Below, in pieces: positions 7,453 through 14,058 of a stretch of 14,077 nucleotides of DNA. The first letter of the stretch is position 1; each line of letters opens with the position of its first letter. The notes beneath the pieces were generated by a model that searched no databases, was not told the origin of the DNA, and saw only the letters and a list, made by a program, of their open reading frames with translations. Location: contig JAESUT010000027.1 of the NCBI GenBank assembly GCA_016762995.1, positions 1,748 to 15,824 on the forward strand, given 5' to 3'. Source of the stretch: Gammaproteobacteria bacterium. Its GTDB lineage: Bacteria > Pseudomonadota > Gammaproteobacteria > Pseudomonadales > Pseudohongiellaceae. The translations under genes were made by a program, and so were the position numbers.

Positions 7453-9459
7453 CTAATTTCCCGTTCCCGGCATTACTTCGAAACTGGAATTGAAGGTAAC
7501 CAGCACGGAGGCGAGTTGCCGCAGAACGGCCTGATTCCCTGTTACTGTTCCTACTCCCGCCTGCAATTGTGAGTCGAGTGTCTCCTGCCCCATGATAACC
7601 GTCTCAAGGTCACTGCGATCCATGGTTATCGTTACATCAGCCTCGTCCGATAAATAGCCTTCAATGTTAGAAAGCGTGCCGCCACTCATTTCCACAACAA
7701 AATTCTGCTGCGTATCGGGAGAGATAAAGTTAAGCGTAAAATTTATTTCATCAGCGAGGCCGCTATCGACTCTCGTCGCGACAGCATCCCACCACTGAGC
7801 TGTAGTCATCGCTCTAGCAAGGCTGGGGCTAGTGCCGCGAGGCGCGGCTACGGCCGGAGCACCGTTTCTAAGCTCCTGCGCCGAAGAGAGAAAGACATTA
7901 CGCATGCTCGCACTTTCATACTGATAACCGAGCTGCTCAAAGACGGAGGCAAGCAAGTCTTTCGCCTCGGTATTGGATGGCTCTGCGTAGACCAGTTTGT
8001 TTAAAATTTCCATGGCCAAGCGATAGTTTCCTTCATCGTGCAAGGCCTGCCCTCGAGTAATAATAGCGCTCGAACCGCCCATCATCTCCACATACAGAGG
8101 AGCAGAATCCGCAGGAGAAAGCGGCGCGAGTGTTGCGGGGTTGCCATCCCAGTAGCCGAGATAGCGATTCAACACCGCACGGGAATTATGAAACTCCGAG
8201 CCATGATACTGACGCGCACTCCACTGCTTCGCAAGGCTGTTTGGCACCTTGTACTCGTTATGAATCTCGTTGATGGTTACACCCTGATTCGCCAGATTCA
8301 AAACCTGATTGTTCAGATTTGCATAGGCATCACGCTGTGTGCGCATAACCTGTTGGATGCGCTCATTGCCCCAACGCGGCCAATTATGGGAAGAGAGCAA
8401 GACTTCCGCCTCGCGGCCGTATCGGTACAGCGCTTCGTTGATTTGTTTCGACCATTGCAATGCATCTCTTACCAGCGCGCCACGCAATGTATACACATTG
8501 TGTATTGTGGCGGTAATGTTCTCTGCCGCCCAAAATACTTTCTGATCGGGGAACCAGGTGTTCATTTCTGCCGGCGCCTCGGTGCCAGGTGTATTCTGAA
8601 ATACCATGCGCACGCCATCGATAACATGCTCTTCATAGTTATCTTCGATAACTAAGGTGGGCGCAATTAACCCTGTCGTTCCCGCGGCGAGTGCTTTACC
8701 AATAGCGGAGTCAACTTGTCCATAAGGCCCTGAAGGAATCCCGCGCCCGTACTGCAAACCTGCACGCCGTGACATTGCGTTGCCTGCATACACATTCTCA
8801 GCGATGGCCTCTTCCATAAACCCCGATGGCGCGATGACCTGCACCGCACCTGACTGCACGTCCTGCTCGCTGATCACACCTAGAACACCACCGAAATGGT
8901 CGATATGCGAATGGGAATATACGACCGCACGCACCGGCATCTCACCTAGTTGCTCGTTCGCTAGACGCAGCGCTGCCGCCGCAGTCTGCGAAGTAAGTAG
9001 CACATCAAATAATATCCAACCCGTCTCGCCCCTCACTAGCGTCATATTAGCTAGATCGAAGCCGCGTACCTGATAGATGAAATCAGGCACCACCTCATAC
9101 AGACCAAAATTCATATTCAGTGTTGCTTGTCGCTGTAACGATGGGTGAATGCTATCGAAGTCTGTCTCTTCAAGTAGGAAGTCATAGCGCGTCATATCCC
9201 AGACGACACGACCATTCTCGGCAAGAATTTGTCTCGAATCAGGCTCTGCTATAAAACCGCGCCGAGACTCTTCGAAGTCACGCTGATCTTCGAAGGGCAG
9301 ACTATTACGAAGTTCATTCTGTAGCTGCGACGTAAAACTACTAGGCTCCGATCCTTTCGCATTAAAATGATCTTGCGAAATGGCATTGCCAGAAGACACT
9401 ACTAGCATGAACCCCAAAGTTGATAGGCCGACGAAACGGGGCTTTGATGAAAACAACAT
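7453..9459 (-). CDS. Alkylsulfatase, metallo-beta-lactamase fold (SdsA1/type III family)
   Basis: This 668-residue protein matches the length and order of SdsA1-type alkylsulfatases, which cleave primary alkyl sulfates such as SDS into alcohol and sulfate using two zinc ions. An N-terminal hydrophobic segment ending near GNAISQ (residues 24-29) indicates export. The catalytic domain has the metal motif SHSHIDHFGG (182-191; His183, His185, Asp187, His188). The family blocks AAENITATIHNVYTLRGA and SSHNWPRWG follow, the latter carrying another metal histidine. A helical dimerisation domain comes next (around EMMGGSSAIITRGQALHDEGNYRLAMEIL), then a C-terminal SCP2-like domain that in SdsA1 binds the hydrophobic chain. 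ATG at 9459 has AAGGGGA just upstream. It sits 65 bases before the other sulfatase gene, so two unrelated sulfate-ester hydrolases are adjacent. Confidence 0.93.
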   Translation of the reverse strand: MLFSSKPRFVGLSTLGFMLVVSSGNAISQDHFNAKGSEPSSFTSQLQNELRNSLPFEDQRDFEESRRGFIAEPDSRQILAENGRVVWDMTRYDFLLEETDFDSIHPSLQRQATLNMNFGLYEVVPDFIYQVRGFDLANMTLVRGETGWILFDVLLTSQTAAAALRLANEQLGEMPVRAVVYSHSHIDHFGGVLGVISEQDVQSGAVQVIAPSGFMEEAIAENVYAGNAMSRRAGLQYGRGIPSGPYGQVDSAIGKALAAGTTGLIAPTLVIEDNYEEHVIDGVRMVFQNTPGTEAPAEMNTWFPDQKVFWAAENITATIHNVYTLRGALVRDALQWSKQINEALYRYGREAEVLLSSHNWPRWGNERIQQVMRTQRDAYANLNNQVLNLANQGVTINEIHNEYKVPNSLAKQWSARQYHGSEFHNSRAVLNRYLGYWDGNPATLAPLSPADSAPLYVEMMGGSSAIITRGQALHDEGNYRLAMEILNKLVYAEPSNTEAKDLLASVFEQLGYQYESASMRNVFLSSAQELRNGAPAVAAPRGTSPSLARAMTTAQWWDAVATRVDSGLADEINFTLNFISPDTQQNFVVEMSGGTLSNIEGYLSDEADVTITMDRSDLETVIMGQETLDSQLQAGVGTVTGNQAVLRQLASVLVTFNSSFEVMPGTGN

Positions 9460-9507
9460 AGAAATTCCCCTTACTTTCTTTTGTTCTTCTGCTTGTGGTA
9501 AAAATTA

Positions 9508-9543
9508 AAAAAGCCAAGAGGATTTGAAATCTCTTGGCTTTTT
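9508..9543 (-). terminator. Rho-independent terminator after the TPR gene
   Basis: A perfect 13-bp stem (9508-9520 with 9531-9543, core GCCAAGAG/CTCTTGGC) encloses a 10-base loop. On the minus strand it is followed by a T-rich tract, so it ends transcription of the tetratricopeptide gene. The A-tract on the other side means it could also work in the plus direction. The alkylsulfatase start is only 48 bases further on, leaving little room for a separate promoter; partial readthrough is possible. Confidence 0.85.
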
Positions 9544-9563
9544 ATTCAACACGACTCGCCTTA

Positions 9564-9598
9564 GTGTGCTCGAAGAATTCTAAAACCTTCTTCGACAC
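9564..9598 (-). other. Small imperfect hairpin between TPR stop and terminator
   Basis: CGAAGAA (9571-9577) pairs with TTCTTCG (9588-9594), and GTGT (9564-9567) with ACAC (9595-9598) across a three-base bulge. No T-tract follows, so by itself it is not a terminator. It might protect the 3' end of the TPR transcript or be coincidental. Confidence 0.35.
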
Positions 9599-9617
9599 GA
9601 CCTAGCAATCACCACCA

Positions 9618-11282
9618 CTACAAATGCGAGCGTGTAATCTCAACGTCTGCGTTGCGGAAGAAAGACTGAAATTGTCTTTCGACTATGATCGCTTCCTGAG
9701 TCTTACCCTGAGCTTCAAGCGCTTGATACAGACCGAACGTAGTCCAGGCATTCTGCCGATTCCACTCTAGGTCTTTTCGATAAACTTCCTCTGCTTCAAC
9801 CGCACGACCGGCCTCAAGAAGTACCGCGCCTAGATAGAGGCGTATAGACTGCGACCAATCCGGCGGCTCAGTGTAATTAAGCGAATCTTGCAGCTGGATC
9901 GCTACATTATAATGCATGACCGCCGCATCGAAATTACCCTTCGCTTCCTCGATCTCACCATTGAGGGCATGAGAGGCCAGATTCAATACATGCGATGCCG
10001 GAGTCGGACTCACGCCGTTATCATCCACGCCTTCAGCTGTTATCTGAGCCTGAAGATTTGCCAACTGCGCTTCTGCCGGGCCCATGTGGCCTTTTGCTAC
10101 GTGGGCACTGCCCATCACATAGCTCCACATACCTTTAAGATAAGGAGCCTCATACTGGCTATTCACTGCATTGTCTGCGTGAATCTTGTCCCACTTGCCA
10201 AATACTTTATCGGTAATCCAGGTATGGGCCGTGTTCTTCAATCCGCTAGTTATATCCGGCTCAGTTCTTCCAGCATTGCGTGTCGCGGCTTCAGATGCGT
10301 CGGCATAATTGCCTTGAAGCATATTAGCGTAGCGCACGAAGTCCAGTGCATGGCCCTTGTGTATTTTATGTGACAGCGGATAAGTGCCTATCAACGGGAA
10401 GTTAGTATCTCCCCAGATTTCAGCGAATTGTGCATCCACTAGTTGAGATCTTTCATTGATGTCGATTGCCTTCTCGTACTCACCGACTCGCAGATAGATG
10501 TGTCCAGGCATATGCACCATGTGACCGGAGATGGGCACTATTGCTTCAAGTTTCTGAGCGGCTGGCATAGCGAGTTCTGGCTGAGCGGACGCTTCCATCA
10601 AGTGAATATAGAGATGGTTTGCACCTGGGTGATTAGGCTCTGAGCGCATTGCAGACTCAAATGCCGTCTGCGCTTCGGCCGTGCCTGGCTTGGCGGCGCC
10701 ATCGGCCTCCCAATAATCCCAACGCGTAGTATTCATGTACGACTCACCGAAGATAGTGGCGATGTCGGCATCGTCTGGATACTTTTCATGCAAGTTGCGC
10801 ATGGCATCGACGAAGGCAAAATCCCTTTCTCTAGTATCGGGAATGGCATCCTTGTTATAGAGAACGAACAGCCCATTGATCATATCGCGCTCACGCTGGC
10901 TGCCGTTGTTGGCCAAAGCCAGTGCTCTGCGTATCGCCGCAAGACCCGCGCCCTGTGGGTCATCCGGAAGGCCCGCATAGCGACTATTCGGGTTGGGGCC
11001 CGCCGCGTGCGCTAAACCGAAGTGAGGCATTGGGCTATCTGGGTCCAGACGCGCCGCTTCCTGATAGGAGGCGATGGACTCTGGAAAATAGAAACTCCAT
11101 GCCATTCTAAGCCCTTGATCGTAGAATGCCTGTGCCTCTGTCGAATCAGTGGTGATTGGCCGGCTATAGGTTCCGCCGCCCGGGACCATGACAGCTAGGG
11201 CTTCATCGCTTTGCGCCATCAAATTTAGTTGTGGTATGAGTAATACGGCTGCGGCTGCAACCGACGTGACTAGTTTTCGCAT
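9618..11282 (-). CDS. Exported tetratricopeptide-repeat protein of unknown function
   Basis: I prefer ATG 11282 (554 residues) over the ATG at 11297, because GAGGG lies eight bases before 11282 and nothing ribosome-like precedes 11297. Residues 1-24 are a Sec signal ending LMAQ. Helical repeats of TPR type follow, for example around residues 64-90 (FYFPESIASYQEAARLDPDS), 203-232, 255-285 and near the C-terminus (VLLEAGRAVEAEEVYRKDLE). Two histidine-rich conserved blocks stand out: NHLYIHLMEAS (222-232) and HMVHMPGHIYLRVGEYEKA (254-272). Such blocks recur in this family of secreted bacterial TPR proteins, whose role is not established; metal binding is a possibility but not shown. It is flanked by its own terminator and by a divergent intergenic region, so it appears to be transcribed alone. 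Confidence 0.88.
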   Translation of the reverse strand: MRKLVTSVAAAAVLLIPQLNLMAQSDEALAVMVPGGGTYSRPITTDSTEAQAFYDQGLRMAWSFYFPESIASYQEAARLDPDSPMPHFGLAHAAGPNPNSRYAGLPDDPQGAGLAAIRRALALANNGSQRERDMINGLFVLYNKDAIPDTRERDFAFVDAMRNLHEKYPDDADIATIFGESYMNTTRWDYWEADGAAKPGTAEAQTAFESAMRSEPNHPGANHLYIHLMEASAQPELAMPAAQKLEAIVPISGHMVHMPGHIYLRVGEYEKAIDINERSQLVDAQFAEIWGDTNFPLIGTYPLSHKIHKGHALDFVRYANMLQGNYADASEAATRNAGRTEPDITSGLKNTAHTWITDKVFGKWDKIHADNAVNSQYEAPYLKGMWSYVMGSAHVAKGHMGPAEAQLANLQAQITAEGVDDNGVSPTPASHVLNLASHALNGEIEEAKGNFDAAVMHYNVAIQLQDSLNYTEPPDWSQSIRLYLGAVLLEAGRAVEAEEVYRKDLEWNRQNAWTTFGLYQALEAQGKTQEAIIVERQFQSFFRNADVEITRSHL

Positions 11283-11364
11283 AAACTTAACCCTCATTAA
11301 CTTGCTGATATTATTAATTTATTTACAATATTCAGCGCTTTTTATTTTAACTGTTTGCTCTGCT

Positions 11365-11390
11365 ATTCAGTCGTCATAGAATGACTGAAT
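11365..11390. promoter_or_regulatory. Inverted repeat in the divergent intergenic region (possible operator)
   Basis: ATTCAGTC (11365-11372) and GACTGAAT (11383-11390) form an 8-bp inverted repeat with a 10-base spacer. Centre-to-centre distance is 18 bases, suitable for a dimeric regulator. No T-tract follows on either side, which argues against a terminator. It lies about 95 bases before the TPR start and 102 before the selenoprotein start, within the 11283-11491 spacer, where both promoters must sit. I see only weak promoter candidates: TATACC at 11413-11418 on the plus strand and TAAAAT near 11345 on the minus strand, neither with a convincing -35. Confidence 0.45.
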
Positions 11391-11438
11391 TAGACCTAAA
11401 GCTGCTTGGCAGTATACCCCATTGCCGTGATGGTGGTG

Positions 11439-11462
11439 TATTTGCAGGCTATTTGCCGGCAA
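11439..11462 (+). repeat. 11-bp tandem direct repeat with overlapping palindrome before the selenoprotein gene
   Basis: TATTTGCAGGC (11439-11449) is immediately repeated as TATTTGCCGGC (11450-11460) with one mismatch, about one DNA helical turn per unit. The second copy overlaps a perfect 10-bp palindrome TTGCCGGCAA (11453-11462). It ends 18 bases before the ribosome site AGGGAG, so it lies in the promoter or leader of the operon and may be a regulator site. This is suggestive only. Confidence 0.45.
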
Positions 11463-11491
11463 TTATTGAACTGGATTAGAAGGGAGAAACC

Positions 11492-12118
11492 ATGAACGAA
11501 CTCGTTCTCGACATATTCACCGATTACATCTGACCCTGGTGTTATCTCAGTACCGTGAGTATTGAAAAGCTAAAGAAAAGTTATCCAATCACAACACGTT
11601 GGATTCATTTTCCACTGCACCCTGATACCCCGCAGGAAGGGAAATCGCTGGCGGAACTGTTTGCCGGCCGCGATCTCACGCCTATGCGTGAGCGGATGAA
11701 GGCGCTGATGGCTGAAGCTGGTTTGGAATACGGTGATCGCAGCCATACTTTCAATAGTCGACTCGCCCAGGAGCTAGGCAAATGGGCCGATAGCAAGCCG
11801 GACGGAGAGGCGATACATGATGCGCTGTATCGAGCCTACTTTGTTGATAACAAAAATATTGGCGATGTGGAGGAGTTGGTCGTAATTGCCGAGGCCGTGG
11901 GTTTGGATGGGAATGAGGCACGGCGCATAATCATTGAGCGCGAATACAAGGAAGCTGTCGATGCAGACTGGCAGCGATCTCGTGAAGCGGGTGTCACGGG
12001 TGTGCCAACATTCTATAGCAATGATTTAGTCGTGGTTGGTTGTCAGCCCTACGAGACCTTAGAGAAATTTGTATTACACCTAATTCAAATGAATGCGAAT
12101 CAAGATGAGGCTAAATGA
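11492..12118 (+). CDS. Putative selenoprotein: DsbA/FrnE-like thioredoxin-fold oxidoreductase with Sec-Pro-Trp-Cys active site
   Basis: Read from ATG 11492 (ribosome site AGGGAG five bases upstream), the frame runs through an in-frame TGA at 11531-11533 and ends at 12116-12118, giving 208 residues, the normal size for FrnE-type DsbA proteins. The first strand LVLDIFTDYI (residues 4-13) is followed by Sec14-Pro-Trp-Cys17-Tyr-Leu, exactly where the family has its catalytic CPWCY motif. The helical insert and C-terminal thioredoxin parts are intact, including the cis-proline loop GVTGVPTF (167-174) and VVGCQPYETL (182-191). There is no signal peptide, so the protein is cytoplasmic. A shorter version starting at GTG 11555 would lose the first strand and active site and has no ribosome site. 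The alternative is a pseudogene with one nonsense change, but the rest is undamaged and coupled to the next gene. Thiol-disulfide exchange or glutathione-linked isomerase-like chemistry is expected; the substrate is unknown. Confidence 0.82.
11531..11561 (+). promoter_or_regulatory. Candidate bacterial SECIS element directing selenocysteine at the TGA
   Basis: Just downstream of the TGA, U43-A44 and C46-U47-C48-A49 (last digits of 115xx) pair with U56-G57-A58-G59 and U60-A61, leaving U45 bulged and a six-base loop GUACCG at 11550-11555. The loop starts 16 bases after the TGA. A bulged U below a short upper stem and a loop beginning with G-U are the features known to be bound by SelB in the Escherichia coli fdhF element, and the distance is at the short end of the range used for bacterial SECIS models. 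The stem is only 4+2 base pairs, so this alone is moderate evidence. Confidence 0.6.
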
Positions 12119-12783
12119 TGTCGGCTAGAACTGCGCTAATAACGTGCTGCGATAGATACATGGGCAATGCGATAAAAAAGCAATTCGAAGAGATTGGTAT
12201 CGCTGTAATCGCCGGCCCGACAGAAATGCACAGCGAGCAGGACGTTAACGAGGCAATTGCGAATGCGGGCGACATCGACATTCTCGTTGCGAACCTTGCC
12301 GAGCCTCCGATGACGGGACCGGTGCAGAACATCGATAACGAGAATTGGAATCGCTTGTTCGATTCCCTAGTCCATCCACTGATGTATCTCGTGCGCGCCG
12401 TCACACCGCAAATGCTGGAGAGAAAACGCGGAAAAATTATTGCGATAACGAGTGCCGCACCGCTGCGGGGCATTCCCAACAACGCTGCCTATTGTGCCGC
12501 GCGTGGCGCACAAAACGGTTTCATCAAGGCTGTTGGATTGGAACTGGCGCGCAGCAATATTCAGGTAAATGCGATCGCGCAGAATTACATCAACAACAAT
12601 ACTTACTATCCAGATGATATTCTCGATAACGAAAAATTCCTGGAACACGTAAAACGTAATGTGCCCACGAGAACAATCGGCGCGGCAAATGAAACGGCAC
12701 AGCTTGCCGCCTACCTCGCACGAGAAGACTGCAGCCACATGGTAGGACAGATAATTCCTTTAGCAGGTGGTTGGGCTACCTAA
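12115..12783 (+). CDS. Halohydrin dehalogenase-like protein (SDR superfamily, Hhe type)
   Basis: This 222-residue protein has a short-chain dehydrogenase fold but not a dehydrogenase active site. In place of the NAD(P) motif TGxxxGxG it has T10-C-C-D-R-Y15-M-G17, which fits the halohydrin dehalogenase pattern T-X4-F/Y-X-G. The catalytic residues are Ser113, Tyr126 and Arg130, spaced S-X12-Y-X3-R, with Arg replacing the usual SDR Lys. NYINNNTYYP (157-166) resembles the halide-site loop region of HheC (NYL...FYP). Known enzymes convert vicinal haloalcohols to epoxides, releasing halide without a cofactor, and run in reverse with nucleophiles such as cyanide or azide. ATG 12115 overlaps the preceding stop (ATGA); ATG 12118 has better spacing (seven bases) from GAGG and is an equally good start. 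Length is typical. Activity and substrate are inferred from motifs only. Confidence 0.85.
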   Translation: MMSARTALITCCDRYMGNAIKKQFEEIGIAVIAGPTEMHSEQDVNEAIANAGDIDILVANLAEPPMTGPVQNIDNENWNRLFDSLVHPLMYLVRAVTPQMLERKRGKIIAITSAAPLRGIPNNAAYCAARGAQNGFIKAVGLELARSNIQVNAIAQNYINNNTYYPDDILDNEKFLEHVKRNVPTRTIGAANETAQLAAYLAREDCSHMVGQIIPLAGGWAT

Positions 12784-12793
12784 ACTAGTTCCT

Positions 12794-14008
12794 TTAATCA
12801 CTTGGGCCTGCTACTACACCACTGTCATGTAGCTTGCCAATCTCACTTGTCGAAAGACCGAGTGTGAGCTCAAGGATCTCATCGGTATGCTGACCGAGCA
12901 CGGGCGCAGGTGTCACAGGAACGTTTCCCAAGCCTCCGAAATTTAACGGATTCGATGGCATTAGATACTCGCCTATACCCGGCTGCTCTACTTTCTCGAA
13001 CAGTGGATTGTCAGTGCTGCAGTCGCTATCGTTCGCAACGAGTTGCTGAATCGTTTGATACGGCCCCCAACATACAGATTCCTGATCAAGCGCTTGATGC
13101 ACAGTGCGGGAATCTCGTTGGCCGAACCAAGGCTGGAAGAGTTCCTTCAGTTCTTCGCGCGCCCTAAAGCGATCTCCCTCGTTGCGGAAATTAAGACCTA
13201 GACTCGTTTCCAGCTCAGCGACCTGCGCCTGAGTCTGGGTGACCCGCACTATCGCCTTCCATTGATTCGGGCTGACGCCGACTATCATTACGCGCTCACC
13301 ATCTTTGCACTTGAAGTCATGGCCGAAGCTGCCGAATACGTGATTGCCGACAGGTTGCCTGGATTCCTTGTTCACTTCTGCCTCGGCTAGATAGCCAAGA
13401 TGCCCCATAGTCGCCAGAGCGACATCGGCAAGCGCGAGTCGTATGAACTGCCCCTTGCCATGAATTCTTCTGTGGCGCTCGGCGGTAAGTAAGCCTAGGG
13501 CGATGTGTTGACCCGCTATAACATCCCAGGCTGGAAAGGGATTGTTACTTGGGTTCTCGCCATCTCCGCTAAGAAACGGCAACCCCACCTTGCTATTAAC
13601 AGTGTAGTCCAGCGCACTGCCACCGTGACGATCGCCGGTTAAATTGAGATAGATGAGATCCTCGCGTCGTTCGCGCAGCACCGCATCGGCAAGCCAACCC
13701 TTCGCAGGAAAATTTGTTAGAAAGATGCCCGCGTCTTCGCCATCGGCACAGATGAGCTGCGTGACGAGTTCCTTGCCTTCAGGTTTACGGAAGTCGACAG
13801 CGAAGGAACGTTTCCCTTTGTTCAAGCTGTGCCAATACAAACTCTTGCCTTTGTCTGTGACCGGCCAGCGACGGTAGTCGATGCCACCGCCAATCTGATC
13901 GAAGCGAATAACATCCGCTCCGAGTTGCGCAAGAGTCATTCCGCCGGAGGGAGCCGCTATGAAAGCACTTCCTTCGACTACACGCATTCCACTTAGTAAG
14001 GCTTGCAA
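12794..14008 (-). CDS. CaiB/BaiF family III CoA-transferase, resembling 2-methylfumaryl-CoA isomerase (mesaconyl-CoA C1-C4 CoA transferase)
   Basis: This 404-residue cytoplasmic protein has the CaiB/BaiF N-terminus LSGMRVVEGSAFIAAPSGG (5-23) followed by MTLAQLGADVIRFD (24-37), and the probable nucleophilic Asp195 in LALADVALATMGHLGY (191-206). Stretches such as GGGIDYRRWP (40-49), NKGKRSFAVDFR (63-74), the DCSTDNPLF segment and the VEQPGIGEYLMPSNPLNF segment match what I remember of 2-methylfumaryl-CoA isomerase, which moves CoA within mesaconyl-CoA in the 3-hydroxypropionate cycle and which occurs, often without the rest of the cycle, in marine proteobacteria. The start is TTG at 14008, five bases after AGAGGAG. 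The gene converges on the dehalogenase gene with 10 bases between stop codons and no terminator between them. A different acyl-CoA substrate is possible. Confidence 0.8.
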   Translation of the reverse strand: MQALLSGMRVVEGSAFIAAPSGGMTLAQLGADVIRFDQIGGGIDYRRWPVTDKGKSLYWHSLNKGKRSFAVDFRKPEGKELVTQLICADGEDAGIFLTNFPAKGWLADAVLRERREDLIYLNLTGDRHGGSALDYTVNSKVGLPFLSGDGENPSNNPFPAWDVIAGQHIALGLLTAERHRRIHGKGQFIRLALADVALATMGHLGYLAEAEVNKESRQPVGNHVFGSFGHDFKCKDGERVMIVGVSPNQWKAIVRVTQTQAQVAELETSLGLNFRNEGDRFRAREELKELFQPWFGQRDSRTVHQALDQESVCWGPYQTIQQLVANDSDCSTDNPLFEKVEQPGIGEYLMPSNPLNFGGLGNVPVTPAPVLGQHTDEILELTLGLSTSEIGKLHDSGVVAGPSD

Positions 14009-14030
14009 GTGTGCTCCTCTTTATTTGATA

Positions 14031-14058
14031 TTGAAAAAGTCATCCCTGACTTTTTCAA
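14031..14058. other. Perfect 11-bp hairpin upstream of the CoA-transferase gene
   Basis: TTGAAAAAGTC (14031-14041) and GACTTTTTCAA (14048-14058) pair perfectly around a six-base loop. It lies 23 bases upstream of the TTG start. It could be a weak terminator of a gene beyond the right edge or an operator; the stem is AT-rich and no free T-tract follows on the minus strand. The remaining 14059-14077 holds nothing I can identify. Confidence 0.5.

Noticed and set aside
11405..11430. Sigma-54 promoter suggested by TTGGCAG...TTGC near 11406
   Set aside because: The GG and GC elements are 14 bases apart, whereas sigma-54 promoters need about 10.
11283..11491. Small RNA or extra gene in the divergent spacer
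   Set aside because: Apart from the inverted repeat, direct repeat and palindrome, I see no tRNA-like fold, no coding frame with a ribosome site and no terminator.
11555..12118. A shorter gene starting at GTG 11555 instead of the TGA-containing frame
   Set aside because: It has no ribosome site, omits the first beta strand and catalytic motif of the fold, and leaves the well-formed start at 11492 unexplained.
12367..12738. Minus-strand open frame of 123 codons inside the dehalogenase gene
   Set aside because: It lies wholly within a convincing gene on the other strand, has no ribosome site, and encodes no recognisable domain.
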